From Oceanobacillus neutriphilus (lineage in GTDB: Bacteria > Bacillota > Bacilli > Bacillales > Amphibacillaceae), in assembly GCF_014645515.1 (NCBI RefSeq), contig NZ_BMLW01000002.1, positions 186,001-250,000 on the forward strand: 64,000 nt of DNA, read 5' to 3'. Shown here piece after piece: positions 7,396-16,143 of this stretch; position 1 is the first letter of the stretch, and every line of letters starts with the position of its first letter. The notes beneath the pieces are model-generated. The model made no database searches, was not told the DNA's origin, and saw only the letters and a list, made by a program, of their open reading frames with translations. The position numbers were made by a program, and so were the translations under genes.

Positions 7396-9129
7396 TCATC
7401 CCGCATCACCCACAACATATTCTTTATATAAATCACGATAATAGGCATCCTTATTCATCAATTCATTATGAGAGCCTTTTGCACGTATCTCCCCTTTATC
7501 TAAGACAATAATATAATCTGCTTGTTTAATCGTAGAAGCTTTATGAGCAATAACCAATGTTGTCCGTTCATTTTTAAAGTTTAATAATACCTCCTGAATT
7601 TGTTCTTCTGATTGATAATCTAATGCAGATGTTGCCTCATCAAAAAGAAATATGGGAGCGTTACGCAATATTGCCCGGGCAATGGATATTTTTTGCCGCT
7701 GTCCTCCGGATAAACCTGATCCTCCTTCTCCTACTTCTGTGGCTAACCCATTAGGTAAATGATTCATCAGATCATCAAACTTTAGATTTTTTAATAGTGT
7801 TTTTATGTCTGATTCTTTCGCCTGTAAATTGCCATAACGGATATTTTCCAAAACTGTACCGGAGAATAAATATTGATCCTGGCTGACAAAAGAAAAATAT
7901 TGCATTAGCTCTGCATACGTCATCTCATTCGTGTTTTTATTGTTAATCTTTATCATTCCAGTATAAGGGAAGAATCCCAGCAGCAACTTAAATATTGTTG
8001 ATTTCCCCGATCCATTATGACCGACAATCGCAACAAATTGATTTTCTTTCACTTTCAAACTAATATCATTCAATATTTTCTTGCTTCCTTCGTCATAAGA
8101 AAAGCTCACTTTGTCTACAGAAATGTGATTACTCTCCAGAGATGAAGCAGTTAATGCTTCTGGAAGTGATGTAAATTGTCTTTTTTCCTTTAAAACACGG
8201 AATATCCGCTCACACGCCGATAAGGATTCCTGTGTTGTCCCCCAAACCTGTGCCAACCCGGAAAATGGCCATACAACGTGATTTAACAGTTGAATAAAAG
8301 CGAGCAGTGCTCCAATCGTGATTTCACCTATCAATATAAAATAAGCTCCCAAACCAAACGCAATCAGAAAGGTTAAAAATCCCACTGCCTGTGACGAGCC
8401 TTGTAAAGCAGCTTGTATTTTTCCTTTCTTCAAATCATAATTAAAAATTTTCTTTGTTAATCCTCCAAACTTTTCAGCTACTAGATTTCCTATTAAATAA
8501 GTTCGAATAAAAGGCATATTATTCATTGTTTCCTGTATATAGCTTTGACTTTGCGACACCTGCTCCTGTAACTCACCGGAAATTCTTCTCATCGATACAC
8601 CAAAGATTTTTCCAATCAGGATAATTAACGGACCAATCAGACCACATATCAATGCCAGCTGCCATTGGATATTGATTAAAAATATAAAGGCGGCTATTGC
8701 GACAAGAGGTCCTTGTATTAGACTGACAAGTGTATTTCCCATCAAATCTCCTACAACATTCACATCATTAATTATCCTTGAAGAATTTTCCCCGGATTTT
8801 GTTTTACTGAAAAATTGCATTGGTAATTTCAAATAATGATCAAACAAGCGTAAACGCAGGTTATTTCTAACAAACGAAGCAATGTAATTTTTAATCAGCA
8901 CATCAAAATAATTTTGTGCGAATGTAAATAATAATATGAGAATACCAATGATTAATATAAAGCGAAATTCTTTCGTATTGCCGCCTAAAGCTGAATCAGT
9001 AATGTTCATCATAAACCAGGGCAATGCTAAGTCTAAAAGTATTCCAGTAAATAAACAAACCATAAGCAATACATATGTAAACTTTTTCTTTTTTACATAA
9101 GCGAATAATTCTGAGTAAATTCCCTTCAT
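7396..9129 (-). CDS. ABC exporter, fused membrane and ATPase domains (MsbA/BmrA-like)
   Basis: 577-residue half-transporter. Residues 1-310 are a six-helix exporter membrane domain (VRNNLRLRLFDHYLKLPMQF coupling helix, then FSKTKSGENSSRIINDV). The ATPase domain follows with Walker A VGHNGSGKST, Q-loop FSFVSQDQYLF, signature LSGGQRQ, Walker B IFLFDEATSALD and H-loop VIAHKAS. It should work as a dimer; lipids, drugs or peptides are all possible substrates. A clean ribosome binding site precedes the start. It stands alone with a 396-base gap to the PadR gene, which could control it, though it lacks an obvious shared operator. Confidence 0.85.
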   Translation of the reverse strand: MKGIYSELFAYVKKKKFTYVLLMVCLFTGILLDLALPWFMMNITDSALGGNTKEFRFILIIGILILLFTFAQNYFDVLIKNYIASFVRNNLRLRLFDHYLKLPMQFFSKTKSGENSSRIINDVNVVGDLMGNTLVSLIQGPLVAIAAFIFLINIQWQLALICGLIGPLIILIGKIFGVSMRRISGELQEQVSQSQSYIQETMNNMPFIRTYLIGNLVAEKFGGLTKKIFNYDLKKGKIQAALQGSSQAVGFLTFLIAFGLGAYFILIGEITIGALLAFIQLLNHVVWPFSGLAQVWGTTQESLSACERIFRVLKEKRQFTSLPEALTASSLESNHISVDKVSFSYDEGSKKILNDISLKVKENQFVAIVGHNGSGKSTIFKLLLGFFPYTGMIKINNKNTNEMTYAELMQYFSFVSQDQYLFSGTVLENIRYGNLQAKESDIKTLLKNLKFDDLMNHLPNGLATEVGEGGSGLSGGQRQKISIARAILRNAPIFLFDEATSALDYQSEEQIQEVLLNFKNERTTLVIAHKASTIKQADYIIVLDKGEIRAKGSHNELMNKDAYYRDLYKEYVVGDAG

Positions 9130-9525
9130 CGTCCGGCCTCTCCTTTTCTATTAAATTGATAAAATACCCTGCAGCTGCTAATCATTGAATTATATTAGAA
9201 TTTGACAGTTAAATTTACGTTCGATACCTCTAATACTAAGGATTTATAATATGTCATTAAACCCCATCCCTATGATTACACTTACATAATTAGATATTTC
9301 CTTTCTTTACAAACATTTCTATATTAACACTTTAACATTATAACGTTATTATTTCTATATACTTTTCAAAAAATTAATAAAATTAGGTTACTTATAAAAA
9401 AATTACTGCCCTTCTATCTTTTGAAATTTTATATAAAATCAGCTCAAAACTGTTCTTTACTTTCTAAATAAACTCATGTATTATATATCTAAATGATACA
9501 TATCATATAGATATAAGGTGATGAA
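9130..9525. other. Intergenic region between ABC exporter and padR
   Basis: AT-rich 396-base divergent intergenic region. Apart from the palindrome at 9485-9514 and a weak dyad around AACATTATAACGTTATT near 9336-9352, I see no coding remnant. Promoters for both flanking genes must lie here. Confidence 0.4.
9485..9514 (+). promoter_or_regulatory. Near-perfect 30-bp palindrome, probable PadR operator
   Basis: Arms ATATCTAAATGATA and TATCATATAGATAT match at 13 of 14 positions around CA. It ends 11 bases before the padR ATG, i.e. over the likely transcription start, which fits autorepression. Confidence 0.6.
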
Positions 9526-10065
9526 ATGCAAAAATACAACGATACCACATATGCCATCCTCGGCATTTTAACAACCGACTGTCGTTCAGGCTATGAGATA
9601 AAACAATTCATCGATAATAGCCTGAACCATTTTTGGAAAATCAGCTATGGACAGATTTATCCGACATTAAAACGTCTGGAAGAAGAAGGCTTGGCGACTA
9701 TTCAGGCAGCCTCCCAGGAAGGAAAGCCTGATCGTAAGGAATACTTCCTGACAGCGAAAGGAAAAGAAATATTAAAAGATTGGCTGGAAAAGCCTTTAAA
9801 GCAGTTGCCTATGGAACGAAATGAAGTATTGCTGAAGCTGTTTTTCGGGAGCCATCAGACAGAAGAACAAACCATTCGTCTCTTGGAGGATTATAAACAA
9901 AAATTAGTAAAAATTTATCAGACGTATGAAGGCATTGAAGAGGGAATAGCAAGCCATAACAATAATCAAAATGATGCAAAATATTGGCTGTTTACATTGG
10001 ATTACGGAAAGCGGACAACTGCAGCTGCAATCGAATGGTGTGATACAACGTTAAAGGAAATATAA
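9526..10065 (+). CDS. PadR family transcriptional regulator
   Basis: 179 residues. The N-terminal winged helix reads TYAILGILTTDCRSGYEIKQ, SYGQIYPTLKRLEEEGLA and GKPDRKEYFLTAKGKEILKDW. A C-terminal helical domain of the Vir_act_alpha_C type follows (ELPLK-like stretch MERNEVLLKLFFG, then a long helix). Such repressors sense small phenolic or drug-like ligands. Starts with AAGGTGATGAAATG and is followed after 23 bases by the DUF4188 gene, the usual pairing in Bacillus, so the two form an operon. Confidence 0.88.
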   Translation: MQKYNDTTYAILGILTTDCRSGYEIKQFIDNSLNHFWKISYGQIYPTLKRLEEEGLATIQAASQEGKPDRKEYFLTAKGKEILKDWLEKPLKQLPMERNEVLLKLFFGSHQTEEQTIRLLEDYKQKLVKIYQTYEGIEEGIASHNNNQNDAKYWLFTLDYGKRTTAAAIEWCDTTLKEI

Positions 10066-10088
10066 CATTTTCAGGGGAGGAATCATCC

Positions 10089-10574
10089 ATGGGTAAAAAA
10101 ATATACACTGGCAGATATACGACAGAAAACGATCAGGATATTGTTGTTTTTATTATTGGGATGCGAATCAATAAAAGACTGGCTGTTCGAAAATGGGGAC
10201 CTGTTTTCACTGCTATGCCCGGTATGATTAGAGAGCTTTATGAAAACCAGGAGGAGTTAGGATTTCTTTCTATGGAAAGCTATTTTGGTCTCCGCACCAC
10301 CATTATGGTTCAATACTGGCGCTCTACAGAAGATTTGCTCGCTTATGCAAAAGGAAAAAAGCATCTTACTGCATGGCAGAATTTCAACAAAAAGGTTGGA
10401 GAAAATGATGCTGTCGGATTCTACCATGAAACTTATCAAATAAAGGCAGGAAGCTATGAATCCGTCTACCGGAACATGCCATTGTTCGGGATGGGAAATG
10501 CAAAAAAGCATATCCCCATCACCGCATCGCACAATTCTGCCCGTAAACGGCTTCAGGGTGTGAAGACGAATTAA
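10089..10574 (+). CDS. DUF4188 domain protein
   Basis: 161 residues covering a full DUF4188 domain: KIYTGRYTTENDQDIVVFII, then GMRINKRLAVRKWGPVFTAM and a Trp/Tyr-rich stretch IMVQYWRSTEDLLAYAK. The fold is related to dimeric alpha/beta barrel monooxygenases, but no reaction is established. Ends with NAKKHIPITASHNSARKRLQ. Strong GGGGAGG site. Cotranscribed with the PadR gene just upstream and terminated by the hairpin at 10595-10635. Confidence 0.8.
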   Translation: MGKKIYTGRYTTENDQDIVVFIIGMRINKRLAVRKWGPVFTAMPGMIRELYENQEELGFLSMESYFGLRTTIMVQYWRSTEDLLAYAKGKKHLTAWQNFNKKVGENDAVGFYHETYQIKAGSYESVYRNMPLFGMGNAKKHIPITASHNSARKRLQGVKTN

Positions 10575-10594
10575 ACTAATTTCCTCTTCAACAA

Positions 10595-10635
10595 AATAAG
10601 CGCCAAAAACTGCATGCTTTTGGCGCTTATTTTTA
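10595..10635. terminator. Bidirectional terminator between DUF4188 gene and tatA
   Basis: AATAAGCGCCAAAA pairs with TTTTGGCGCTTATT around a 9-base loop, with T-runs on both strands. It serves the two convergent operons. Confidence 0.85.
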
Positions 10636-10638
10636 CGG

Positions 10639-10827
10639 TTAACTTTTATCTTTTTGTTCCGTTTTTTCTGTCTTATCCTCCATGATATCATTTGCCGTAC
10701 TTTTAAACTCCCGCAAAGTTTCGCCTGCTGCCTTTCCAATCTCGGGTAACTTTTTCGGTCCAAAAATAATCAATGCTAGAACAACGATAAGAATTAATCC
10801 GGGAATTCCTATGTTTGCCAATCCCAT
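10639..10827 (-). CDS. tatA: Sec-independent (twin-arginine) translocase subunit TatA
   Basis: 62 residues with the standard TatA layout: a short N-terminal membrane helix ([17 protein letters not shown]), the [20 protein letters not shown] hinge plus amphipathic helix, and a charged tail. TatA forms the pore for folded proteins. It is the last gene of the operon encoding the GMC dehydrogenase and its Tat-signal subunit, which indicates a dedicated export component. TatC is not in the window and must come from elsewhere. Confidence 0.93.
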   Translation of the reverse strand: MGLANIGIPGLILIVVLALIIFGPKKLPEIGKAAGETLREFKSTANDIMEDKTEKTEQKDKS

Positions 10828-10866
10828 CAGAGATCACCTCCAGCTCTCAATAAATTTTCAAGCATA

Positions 10867-12606
10867 TTAAACCTGGCTCTTTTGACTCTTTGCTTCCACC
10901 AGCTGACCGCCATTTTTCAGAAATTCAATCATTCCTTCTGTTGCCCGATAGGTTAATGCTGCAGCCGTTGTTGTTGGATTAGTACAGCTGAAATGTGGAA
11001 AAGCGCTTGCTCCGCATACAAATAAGTTATCTATATCCCATGTCTGCAAATAACTATTTACAGCAGATGTTTCCAGATCGTCTCCCATAATTGCCCCGCC
11101 GCTGTTATGCTGGAAGGCAAGCCCTCCGGTGAAGTGCTCCGGCATTGGATAAGGCAGAATATGTGTTGCTCCCATCTCTTCTAAAATCTCAACATGCTTT
11201 TCTTGAATAAATTCATGTATTGCCCTGTCATTATCTGAATAATCCCATGTAATACGTATTAGTGGATCCCCGTTGGCATCTGTATAGGTTGGGTCCAGAT
11301 CAAGATAATGATCCTGATAAGGGAGTGTAGCTTTTTGGCTGAATATCATAAGAAAACGATTTGCATAAAATAATGATTTCTCTTTAAATTCTTTCCCCCA
11401 TTGTGGTGTACCCTCCGGCACTATATTATTCGCTACTGGAGCATTCCCGGTAATACGCGCTTCAATTTGGCCGCCATGCAGAAAGTCTAAGTCATGATGA
11501 TCCAATAAATCCCCTGTATAATCTGTTATCGCCATTCCATATGCTCCGGTAGATATATAATTATTAAATTTTTCATTATCAAACAGCCCATGCGAAGATG
11601 TTACGCCATGGTGATCTGTGAAGTTTTTACCGATTACGCCTGTCCCATCTTCCGGGTTATAAGGAGTGCCAATTTCAGATAGCAGCAGCAGCCGGACATT
11701 ATTAAATACGTAGCTTGTCAATACAACTAAATCTGCAGGCTGCTCGAATTCTTGCCCCGTTCTGGTATCTTCATATAAAACACCTGAAGCTTTTCCGTTT
11801 TCATGTAATACCCTAACAACCCTTGCATGTGTTCTCAATTCAAAATTGCCGGTTTTTTGTGCTGTCGGGATGACTGTCATAACAGGATCTGCTTTGGCGC
11901 CATATTCACAATAGTTACTTCCACAAAAGCCGCAATACTGGCAGGCATTTAATGTTTCTCCATCAGGGTTTGTATATTGTTCTGAAAGTGTGCCGCTGGG
12001 AATAACAAATGGACTATACCCCATCTTTTTAACGGCTTCCTCAAAAAGAAGCATTTGACGATTCTTTTTGAGAGGCGGTGTTGGATAATCATCCGAACGT
12101 TCTGGATAATTTGGGTCCGGTTCGCCAGAAATGCCTCCCATTTTTTCAAACTTATCATAATATGGTTCTAATTCGTCATAAGTAATTCCCCAATCCTGTA
12201 AAGTCATATTCTCGGGAATTTTATCTTCACCATACTTTTCAATTGTTTTGGAACGAATCTCAAAATCATATGGGTAATAACGATGTGTTTGTGCGCCCCA
12301 GTGACTTCCGCCCCCGCCGATACCTTCTCCTATAACAGCTGTCGATTTATCTCTAATTGGCCGGGCATCCTCATCAAGCGTATTTCTGACTGTATAGGTC
12401 TCATTAGTTAATTTTTCGTAGCCTTCTCCCCTTACCGGATAACGTACTTCATCATGTGTGTGGAGATAATCTTTAATATCCTTCTCTTTTCCTTTGTCAA
12501 GCCCTACCACCTTATAACCGGCCTTGGTAAGCTCTGCCGCAACAATTCCGCCCATCCAGCCGACACCAACAGTAACAACATCCACTTTATCTAATTTTTT
12601 CGCCAT
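10867..12606 (-). CDS. GMC family oxidoreductase (gluconate 2-dehydrogenase large-subunit type)
   Basis: 579-residue FAD enzyme. Residues 8-40 hold the dinucleotide-binding motif VDVVTVGVGWMGGIVAAELT. A GIGGGGSHWGAQTHRY segment around 95 contacts FAD, and the C-terminal GMC_oxred_C domain includes AFQHNSGGAIMGDD and ASAFPHFSCTNPTTTAAALT. A Cys cluster CQYCGFCGSNYCEYGAK (near residue 220) is typical of the gluconate/sorbitol dehydrogenase branch. It oxidises a sugar or alcohol and passes electrons to the respiratory chain. It has no signal peptide and should be exported bound to the Tat-signal partner encoded 20 bases upstream. A cytochrome c subunit is not present here; the substrate is unknown. 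Confidence 0.85.
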   Translation of the reverse strand: MAKKLDKVDVVTVGVGWMGGIVAAELTKAGYKVVGLDKGKEKDIKDYLHTHDEVRYPVRGEGYEKLTNETYTVRNTLDEDARPIRDKSTAVIGEGIGGGGSHWGAQTHRYYPYDFEIRSKTIEKYGEDKIPENMTLQDWGITYDELEPYYDKFEKMGGISGEPDPNYPERSDDYPTPPLKKNRQMLLFEEAVKKMGYSPFVIPSGTLSEQYTNPDGETLNACQYCGFCGSNYCEYGAKADPVMTVIPTAQKTGNFELRTHARVVRVLHENGKASGVLYEDTRTGQEFEQPADLVVLTSYVFNNVRLLLLSEIGTPYNPEDGTGVIGKNFTDHHGVTSSHGLFDNEKFNNYISTGAYGMAITDYTGDLLDHHDLDFLHGGQIEARITGNAPVANNIVPEGTPQWGKEFKEKSLFYANRFLMIFSQKATLPYQDHYLDLDPTYTDANGDPLIRITWDYSDNDRAIHEFIQEKHVEILEEMGATHILPYPMPEHFTGGLAFQHNSGGAIMGDDLETSAVNSYLQTWDIDNLFVCGASAFPHFSCTNPTTTAAALTYRATEGMIEFLKNGGQLVEAKSQKSQV

Positions 12607-12626
12607 ATTATCCCCCTTTTCTCACC

Positions 12627-13403
12627 TTACATATGGTCGCTTAAACTCATCGGTTCTTTTTTTACAAATTCATTTGCTTCCACGGTATCTACATACGACA
12701 TATACGCTCCAGGAAATTCTCTCATCTTCCATCCTTCCATATCCTTATTGCCGCCATATAATGGATCTGCATAGCAACCCTCTAGTGTCAGCTGTCTTAA
12801 CAGTGTAAAAAATCCAGCCGAAGAAACCAGATTCATTTCTATTTCTCCTGCCTCAAAGCTTTGTAAAATTTCAATCTGTACCTCTTCCTCTAAATTATCG
12901 AAAATATCTTTGTGTTTGGACTGGCTGACTTCATTCAATTTACGTAAACCAGTCAGCATGGTATCTCCACGATTTAAAGGAGATTCCCCCTCAAGGAATG
13001 GGCGTTTTCGATAGTCATCAGTATTTTTCCCCCATGGAGATGCTAATTGCTTATCAATATAATAGGGGGCACCCAAAGCGATTGCTCCGGGGCCATTTTC
13101 ATCCTCCGGGAAAATGATTTCAGTCGCTGCAGCGAGTGTCAGTAAATCTTCACTTCTCGTAAAAAATTGCATCGCTTCTGTAAAAGTATTATGGGTGCCT
13201 GAACCATGATGATGATTATCCCCGGAGGCAGGCTCGTACTTCTCTGTTTTAAAAGGTTTACTTATAAAGCTTCCTAAAAGAATTCCGCCAACAATTCCGC
13301 CGGTTGTCATTCCTGCAGTCTTTATAAATTGACGTTTTGATAAATCTACTTCCTCTTGATTACCACTTACCTTCTTTTCGTTAGCATCCTTGTTTTCTGT
13401 CAT
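12627..13403 (-). CDS. Gluconate 2-dehydrogenase subunit 3 family protein with Tat-like signal
   Basis: 258 residues. After a charged 20-residue leader comes DLSKRQFIKTAGMTTGGIVG and a hydrophobic core, a twin-arginine-type signal in which the first arginine is lysine (S-K-R-Q-F-I-K). The mature part fits the small subunit of membrane-bound gluconate 2-dehydrogenase (LTLAAATEIIFPEDENGPGA, ending GAYMSYVDTVEANEFVKKEP). It should chaperone and co-export the flavoprotein encoded immediately downstream. The first gene of a three-gene operon with the GMC enzyme and tatA. The RBS region is AAAGGGGGAA. Confidence 0.85.
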   Translation of the reverse strand: MTENKDANEKKVSGNQEEVDLSKRQFIKTAGMTTGGIVGGILLGSFISKPFKTEKYEPASGDNHHHGSGTHNTFTEAMQFFTRSEDLLTLAAATEIIFPEDENGPGAIALGAPYYIDKQLASPWGKNTDDYRKRPFLEGESPLNRGDTMLTGLRKLNEVSQSKHKDIFDNLEEEVQIEILQSFEAGEIEMNLVSSAGFFTLLRQLTLEGCYADPLYGGNKDMEGWKMREFPGAYMSYVDTVEANEFVKKEPMSLSDHM

Positions 13404-13919
13404 GTGATTTTCCCCCTTTTATAATCACAATTTGAACTTATATTTCTGGAGTACCTCCTTTCAAGACAATAATAGGAAACAACTCTTCTATCTATATGAT
13501 GTGTTTCTGTAATCATCGGAAAATACATCGGTGATGCTTTTCAAGAATATTTATTTGATTTTATGCAAATGGGAAAGCATAAAATTCCCAATATTCCAAA
13601 AAATAACATTATATTTGTTTCCACCTGCATTCATTTTAGCGAAAATATTCTATAAACACTTTTTTATTTTGCCCTTACGTCATGGTATAAATATGTATAT
13701 GAATAATTTGTCTTATATATAACTGATGTTTCCATAAACATCTTTTCACTCTATTTTCTTCTCGCAAAAATATCGGTTAATTTCTCACCCCATTCGGATC
13801 TATATTGGATTTCAGCCAAATAATAGACTTGAGAATCAGCTAAGAAAGGATTAATATTTGTTTTCACGGGTACGTTATAATATGCAGGCTAAAAAATATA
13901 ACTTTATGGAGGTTTTTTT
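13404..13919. other. Intergenic region upstream of the Cys-rich copper protein gene
   Basis: 516 bases without a convincing gene. A 63-codon frame at 13531-13722 is Phe/Ile/Leu-rich from low-GC bias and lacks a ribosome binding site. A TATAAT -10 box at 13876-13881 probably serves the gene at 13920. Confidence 0.4.
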
Positions 13920-14246
13920 ATGTCTCATAAACAACATCAGCAGTTGATTGATGCACTGCAAGACTGCATTATTGCATGTAACCATTGCTATGATGCATGT
14001 CTTAAAGAAGAAGATATCCAAATGATGGCCGGCTGTATCCGCTTAGACCGGGAATGTGCGGAAATTTGTTCCTTTCTTGCACAAGCTTTATGCAGAGATA
14101 CTCCTTTTGCCACGGAGCTGGCTTCTGTTTGTGCTTCCATTTGTGAAGCTTGTGGAAATGAATGTAAACAGCATGATCATGAGCATTGTCAGAAGTGTGC
14201 GGACGCTTGTTTTCAGTGTGCGGAAGCATGTAAAAGTATTGCTTGA
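13920..14246 (+). CDS. Four-helix-bundle, Cys-rich copper storage protein (Csp/DUF326 type)
   Basis: 108 residues with about 15 cysteines placed along helices (CIIACNHCYDACLKEED, DRECAEICSFLAQALC, CASICEACGNECKQHDHEHC, CADACFQCAEACKS). This is the pattern of cytosolic Csp proteins, which bind many Cu(I) ions inside a four-helix bundle and act as a copper store. There is no signal peptide, so it should be cytosolic. It is a single-gene unit with TTTATGGAGG before the start and a strong terminator after it. It lies 46 kb from the CopZ/CopA cluster of this window. Confidence 0.85.
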   Translation: MSHKQHQQLIDALQDCIIACNHCYDACLKEEDIQMMAGCIRLDRECAEICSFLAQALCRDTPFATELASVCASICEACGNECKQHDHEHCQKCADACFQCAEACKSIA

Positions 14247-14252
14247 ATATAT

Positions 14253-14292
14253 AAAAAAGAAGCAGCTCCTTGGACAGAGCTGCTTCTTTTTT
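14253..14292 (+). terminator. Strong intrinsic terminator of the copper-protein gene
   Basis: A 14-16 bp stem (GAAGCAGCTC paired with GAGCTGCTTC, extended by A/T pairs) is followed by a T-run. Confidence 0.9.
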
Positions 14293-14295
14293 ATA

Positions 14296-14466
14296 CTATT
14301 CCCGTTTAATAGTATCATCTCTAAAGAACAGGAAGCCGCCTAAAAACATGACGACACTGCCATTAGTTGTATCTTTCAAATAGGCAGCTGTTTCTGTCAT
14401 TTAAATTTTGACGTCTATTCCAATGTCTTTCAGCTGGGATTGAATGACCTGATTAACCTTATTCAG
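14296..14466 (-). pseudogene. Remnant of an oligopeptide-type solute-binding protein (SBP family 5)
   Basis: Read on the minus strand, codons from 14466 give LNKVNQVIQSQLKDIGIDVK-I, then a TAA at 14401-14403, and continue in the same frame as MTETAAYLKDTTNGSVVMFL-GGFL up to a TAG at 14296. Together these match the conserved C-terminal part of family 5 solute-binding proteins (QSQLKEIGI-V... then YL--T-NG--DMF-LGW). The piece directly abuts the SDR stop codon, with which it overlaps by a few bases. It is too short and interrupted to be functional. I infer the scar of a deleted dpp/opp-type gene. Confidence 0.6.
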
Positions 14467-15220
14467 CTGTTTCTCCACCGTCAACCGGTAAGTTTACGCC
14501 TGTGATGTAAGATGCTTTATCAGAGCATAACCATACTGCTGCGTTTGCTTGTTCCTCCGGTGTCCCCATACGGCCCATTGGAATATTCGCTTCATAAGCA
14601 GCTGCCTGTTCCACGGCTTCATTGCTCCAGGAAGCCACACTTTTCGTTTTGGTCATACCAGGACAAATCGAATTAACACGTACTCCTTTTTTACCAAATT
14701 CAAGGGCAACCGTTTTGGTAAGACCATTTACGCCCCATTTCGAGGACGTATAAGTAGCCAATCCAGGTGTACCGGCCAGTCCTCCTGTCGATGCAGTATT
14801 TACAATAGCACCGCCGCCAGTTTCAATCATAGCTGGAATTTCATGCTTAAGACAGAAATACATTCCATCCAGATTCACACCCATTGCCCGTTTCCAATGT
14901 GCTGTATCTGTCTCGGTTACCGGAGCTGTCGGTGCACCGATTCCAGCATTATTATGTGCCCAGTCTAACTGTCCATACCTTTCTACTGTTTGTTGCACTA
15001 GATTTTTAACATCCTCTTCATCTGCAACGTTACATGGAATAAAAGTGGCCTCTCCGCCTTTTTCTATAATTAATTGTACCGTTTCTTTCCCTGCTTCTTC
15101 AGAGATATCGGAAACAACTACCTTAGCACCTTCTTCAGCAAATGCAAGTGCACTCGCTCTGCCAATACCATTACCTGCTGCAGTTACAATTCCTACTTTA
15201 TTTTCCATTAATCTGTTCAT
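14459..15220 (-). CDS. SDR family oxidoreductase
   Basis: 253-residue classical short-chain dehydrogenase. The cofactor motif is IVTAAGNGIGRASALAFAEE (a TAAGNGIG variant of TGxxxGIG). The acidic residue after beta-2 (VVSDISEE) suggests NAD. NNAGIGAP, the catalytic Ser in IVNTASTGGLAG and YTSSKWGVNGLTKT (YxxxK) are all present, followed by VNSICPGMTKTK. Ends with LPVDGGETAE. Starts at an ATG preceded by GGGGGG. It lies beside a second SDR gene (45 bases away) and downstream of a MarR regulator, which may control both. Substrate unknown. Confidence 0.85.
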   Translation of the reverse strand: MNRLMENKVGIVTAAGNGIGRASALAFAEEGAKVVVSDISEEAGKETVQLIIEKGGEATFIPCNVADEEDVKNLVQQTVERYGQLDWAHNNAGIGAPTAPVTETDTAHWKRAMGVNLDGMYFCLKHEIPAMIETGGGAIVNTASTGGLAGTPGLATYTSSKWGVNGLTKTVALEFGKKGVRVNSICPGMTKTKSVASWSNEAVEQAAAYEANIPMGRMGTPEEQANAAVWLCSDKASYITGVNLPVDGGETAE

Positions 15221-15264
15221 ATCATAATCCCCCCTATTCTTATTTCATGTTCATCTATTTGAAT

Positions 15265-15999
15265 TTATAATGCTGTAATTCCTCCATCAATCACAAATTC
15301 CGAACCTGTAGAATAGCTTGCTTCATCTGAAATTAAAAAGACAACCATATTCGAAACTTCTTCCGGCTGTGCAACACGACGCATCGGAATAGCTTTCTTC
15401 ATCTGTTCGATAGCCGCTTTCGCATCTTCTCTATCCAGCATTGGTGTCTGAATAACACCCGGATGGACAGAATTCACACGAATATTATATGGTGATAATT
15501 CACGGCTTGCAGCCTTGGTCATACCGCGGACAGCAAACTTTGTATCTGTATAACCGATAGCGCCGCCGACAATACCGTTCATTGAAGAAATATTCACAAT
15601 AGATCCAGTTTCTTGTTTTTTCATAATAGGAGCAATCAATTTCATTCCTAAAAATACCGAAACCTGATTAATATTTACGATTTTCAAATAGTTCTCTAAC
15701 GATAACTCTTCAAGCGGGGTGTTGAATGTAATTCCAGCGTTATTTACCAGTCCGTCTACACGGCCCCATTTGGCTATTACGGTATCAATTACGTTTTTCC
15801 AATCCGCTTCGCTGGAAACGTCATGCTTCAGGAAAATGACCCCGTCACCTAATTCTTTTTCTGTTTGACGTCCACCCTCTTCATTCACATCTGTAATTAC
15901 TACCTTGGCGCCTTCCTCCAATGCTCTTTTTGCATGTAATTTCCCCATGCCTTGTGCTCCGCCTGTAATAATCACTACTTTATCCTGTAATCTGTTCAT
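15265..15999 (-). CDS. SDR family oxidoreductase
   Basis: 244 residues from ATG 15999 (GAGGGG lies 10 bases upstream; a TTG six codons earlier falls inside the ribosome binding site). Motifs: VVIITGGAQGMGKLHAKRAL, VVITDVNEEGG, NNAGITFN, catalytic Ser in IVNISSMNGIVGG, and YTDTKFAVRGMTKAA (YxxxK). The closing segment STGSEFVIDGGITAL is typical. It resembles the 3-alpha/3-beta-hydroxysteroid or glucose dehydrogenase-like SDR branch, NAD-linked. Likely cotranscribed with the downstream SDR gene. Substrate cannot be told from sequence. Confidence 0.85.
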   Translation of the reverse strand: MNRLQDKVVIITGGAQGMGKLHAKRALEEGAKVVITDVNEEGGRQTEKELGDGVIFLKHDVSSEADWKNVIDTVIAKWGRVDGLVNNAGITFNTPLEELSLENYLKIVNINQVSVFLGMKLIAPIMKKQETGSIVNISSMNGIVGGAIGYTDTKFAVRGMTKAASRELSPYNIRVNSVHPGVIQTPMLDREDAKAAIEQMKKAIPMRRVAQPEEVSNMVVFLISDEASYSTGSEFVIDGGITAL

Positions 16000-16019
16000 G
16001 AAAAAACATCCCCTCAAAT

Positions 16020-16070
16020 TTAATAAATTTTAATACTTCCTCCATCGACCATCAATGTTTTAGCTTCTTT
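16020..16070 (-). pseudogene. C-terminal relic of a third SDR gene
   Basis: The minus strand reads KEAKTLMVDGGSIKIY then TAA. MVDGG plus a short hydrophobic end is the standard SDR C-terminus. Nothing upstream continues the frame, so only a tail survives between the second SDR gene and marR. Confidence 0.55.
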
Positions 16071-16143
16071 ATCTTTATTTTACAAGCATTATGAAGCTTT
16101 GACCCAGATGCGTTTTCATCCTAAGAGAGATTCGCTGGTCCGG

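Noticed and set aside
13531-13722. 63-codon open frame as a gene
   Set aside because: No ribosome binding site, AT-driven composition and no recognisable domain.
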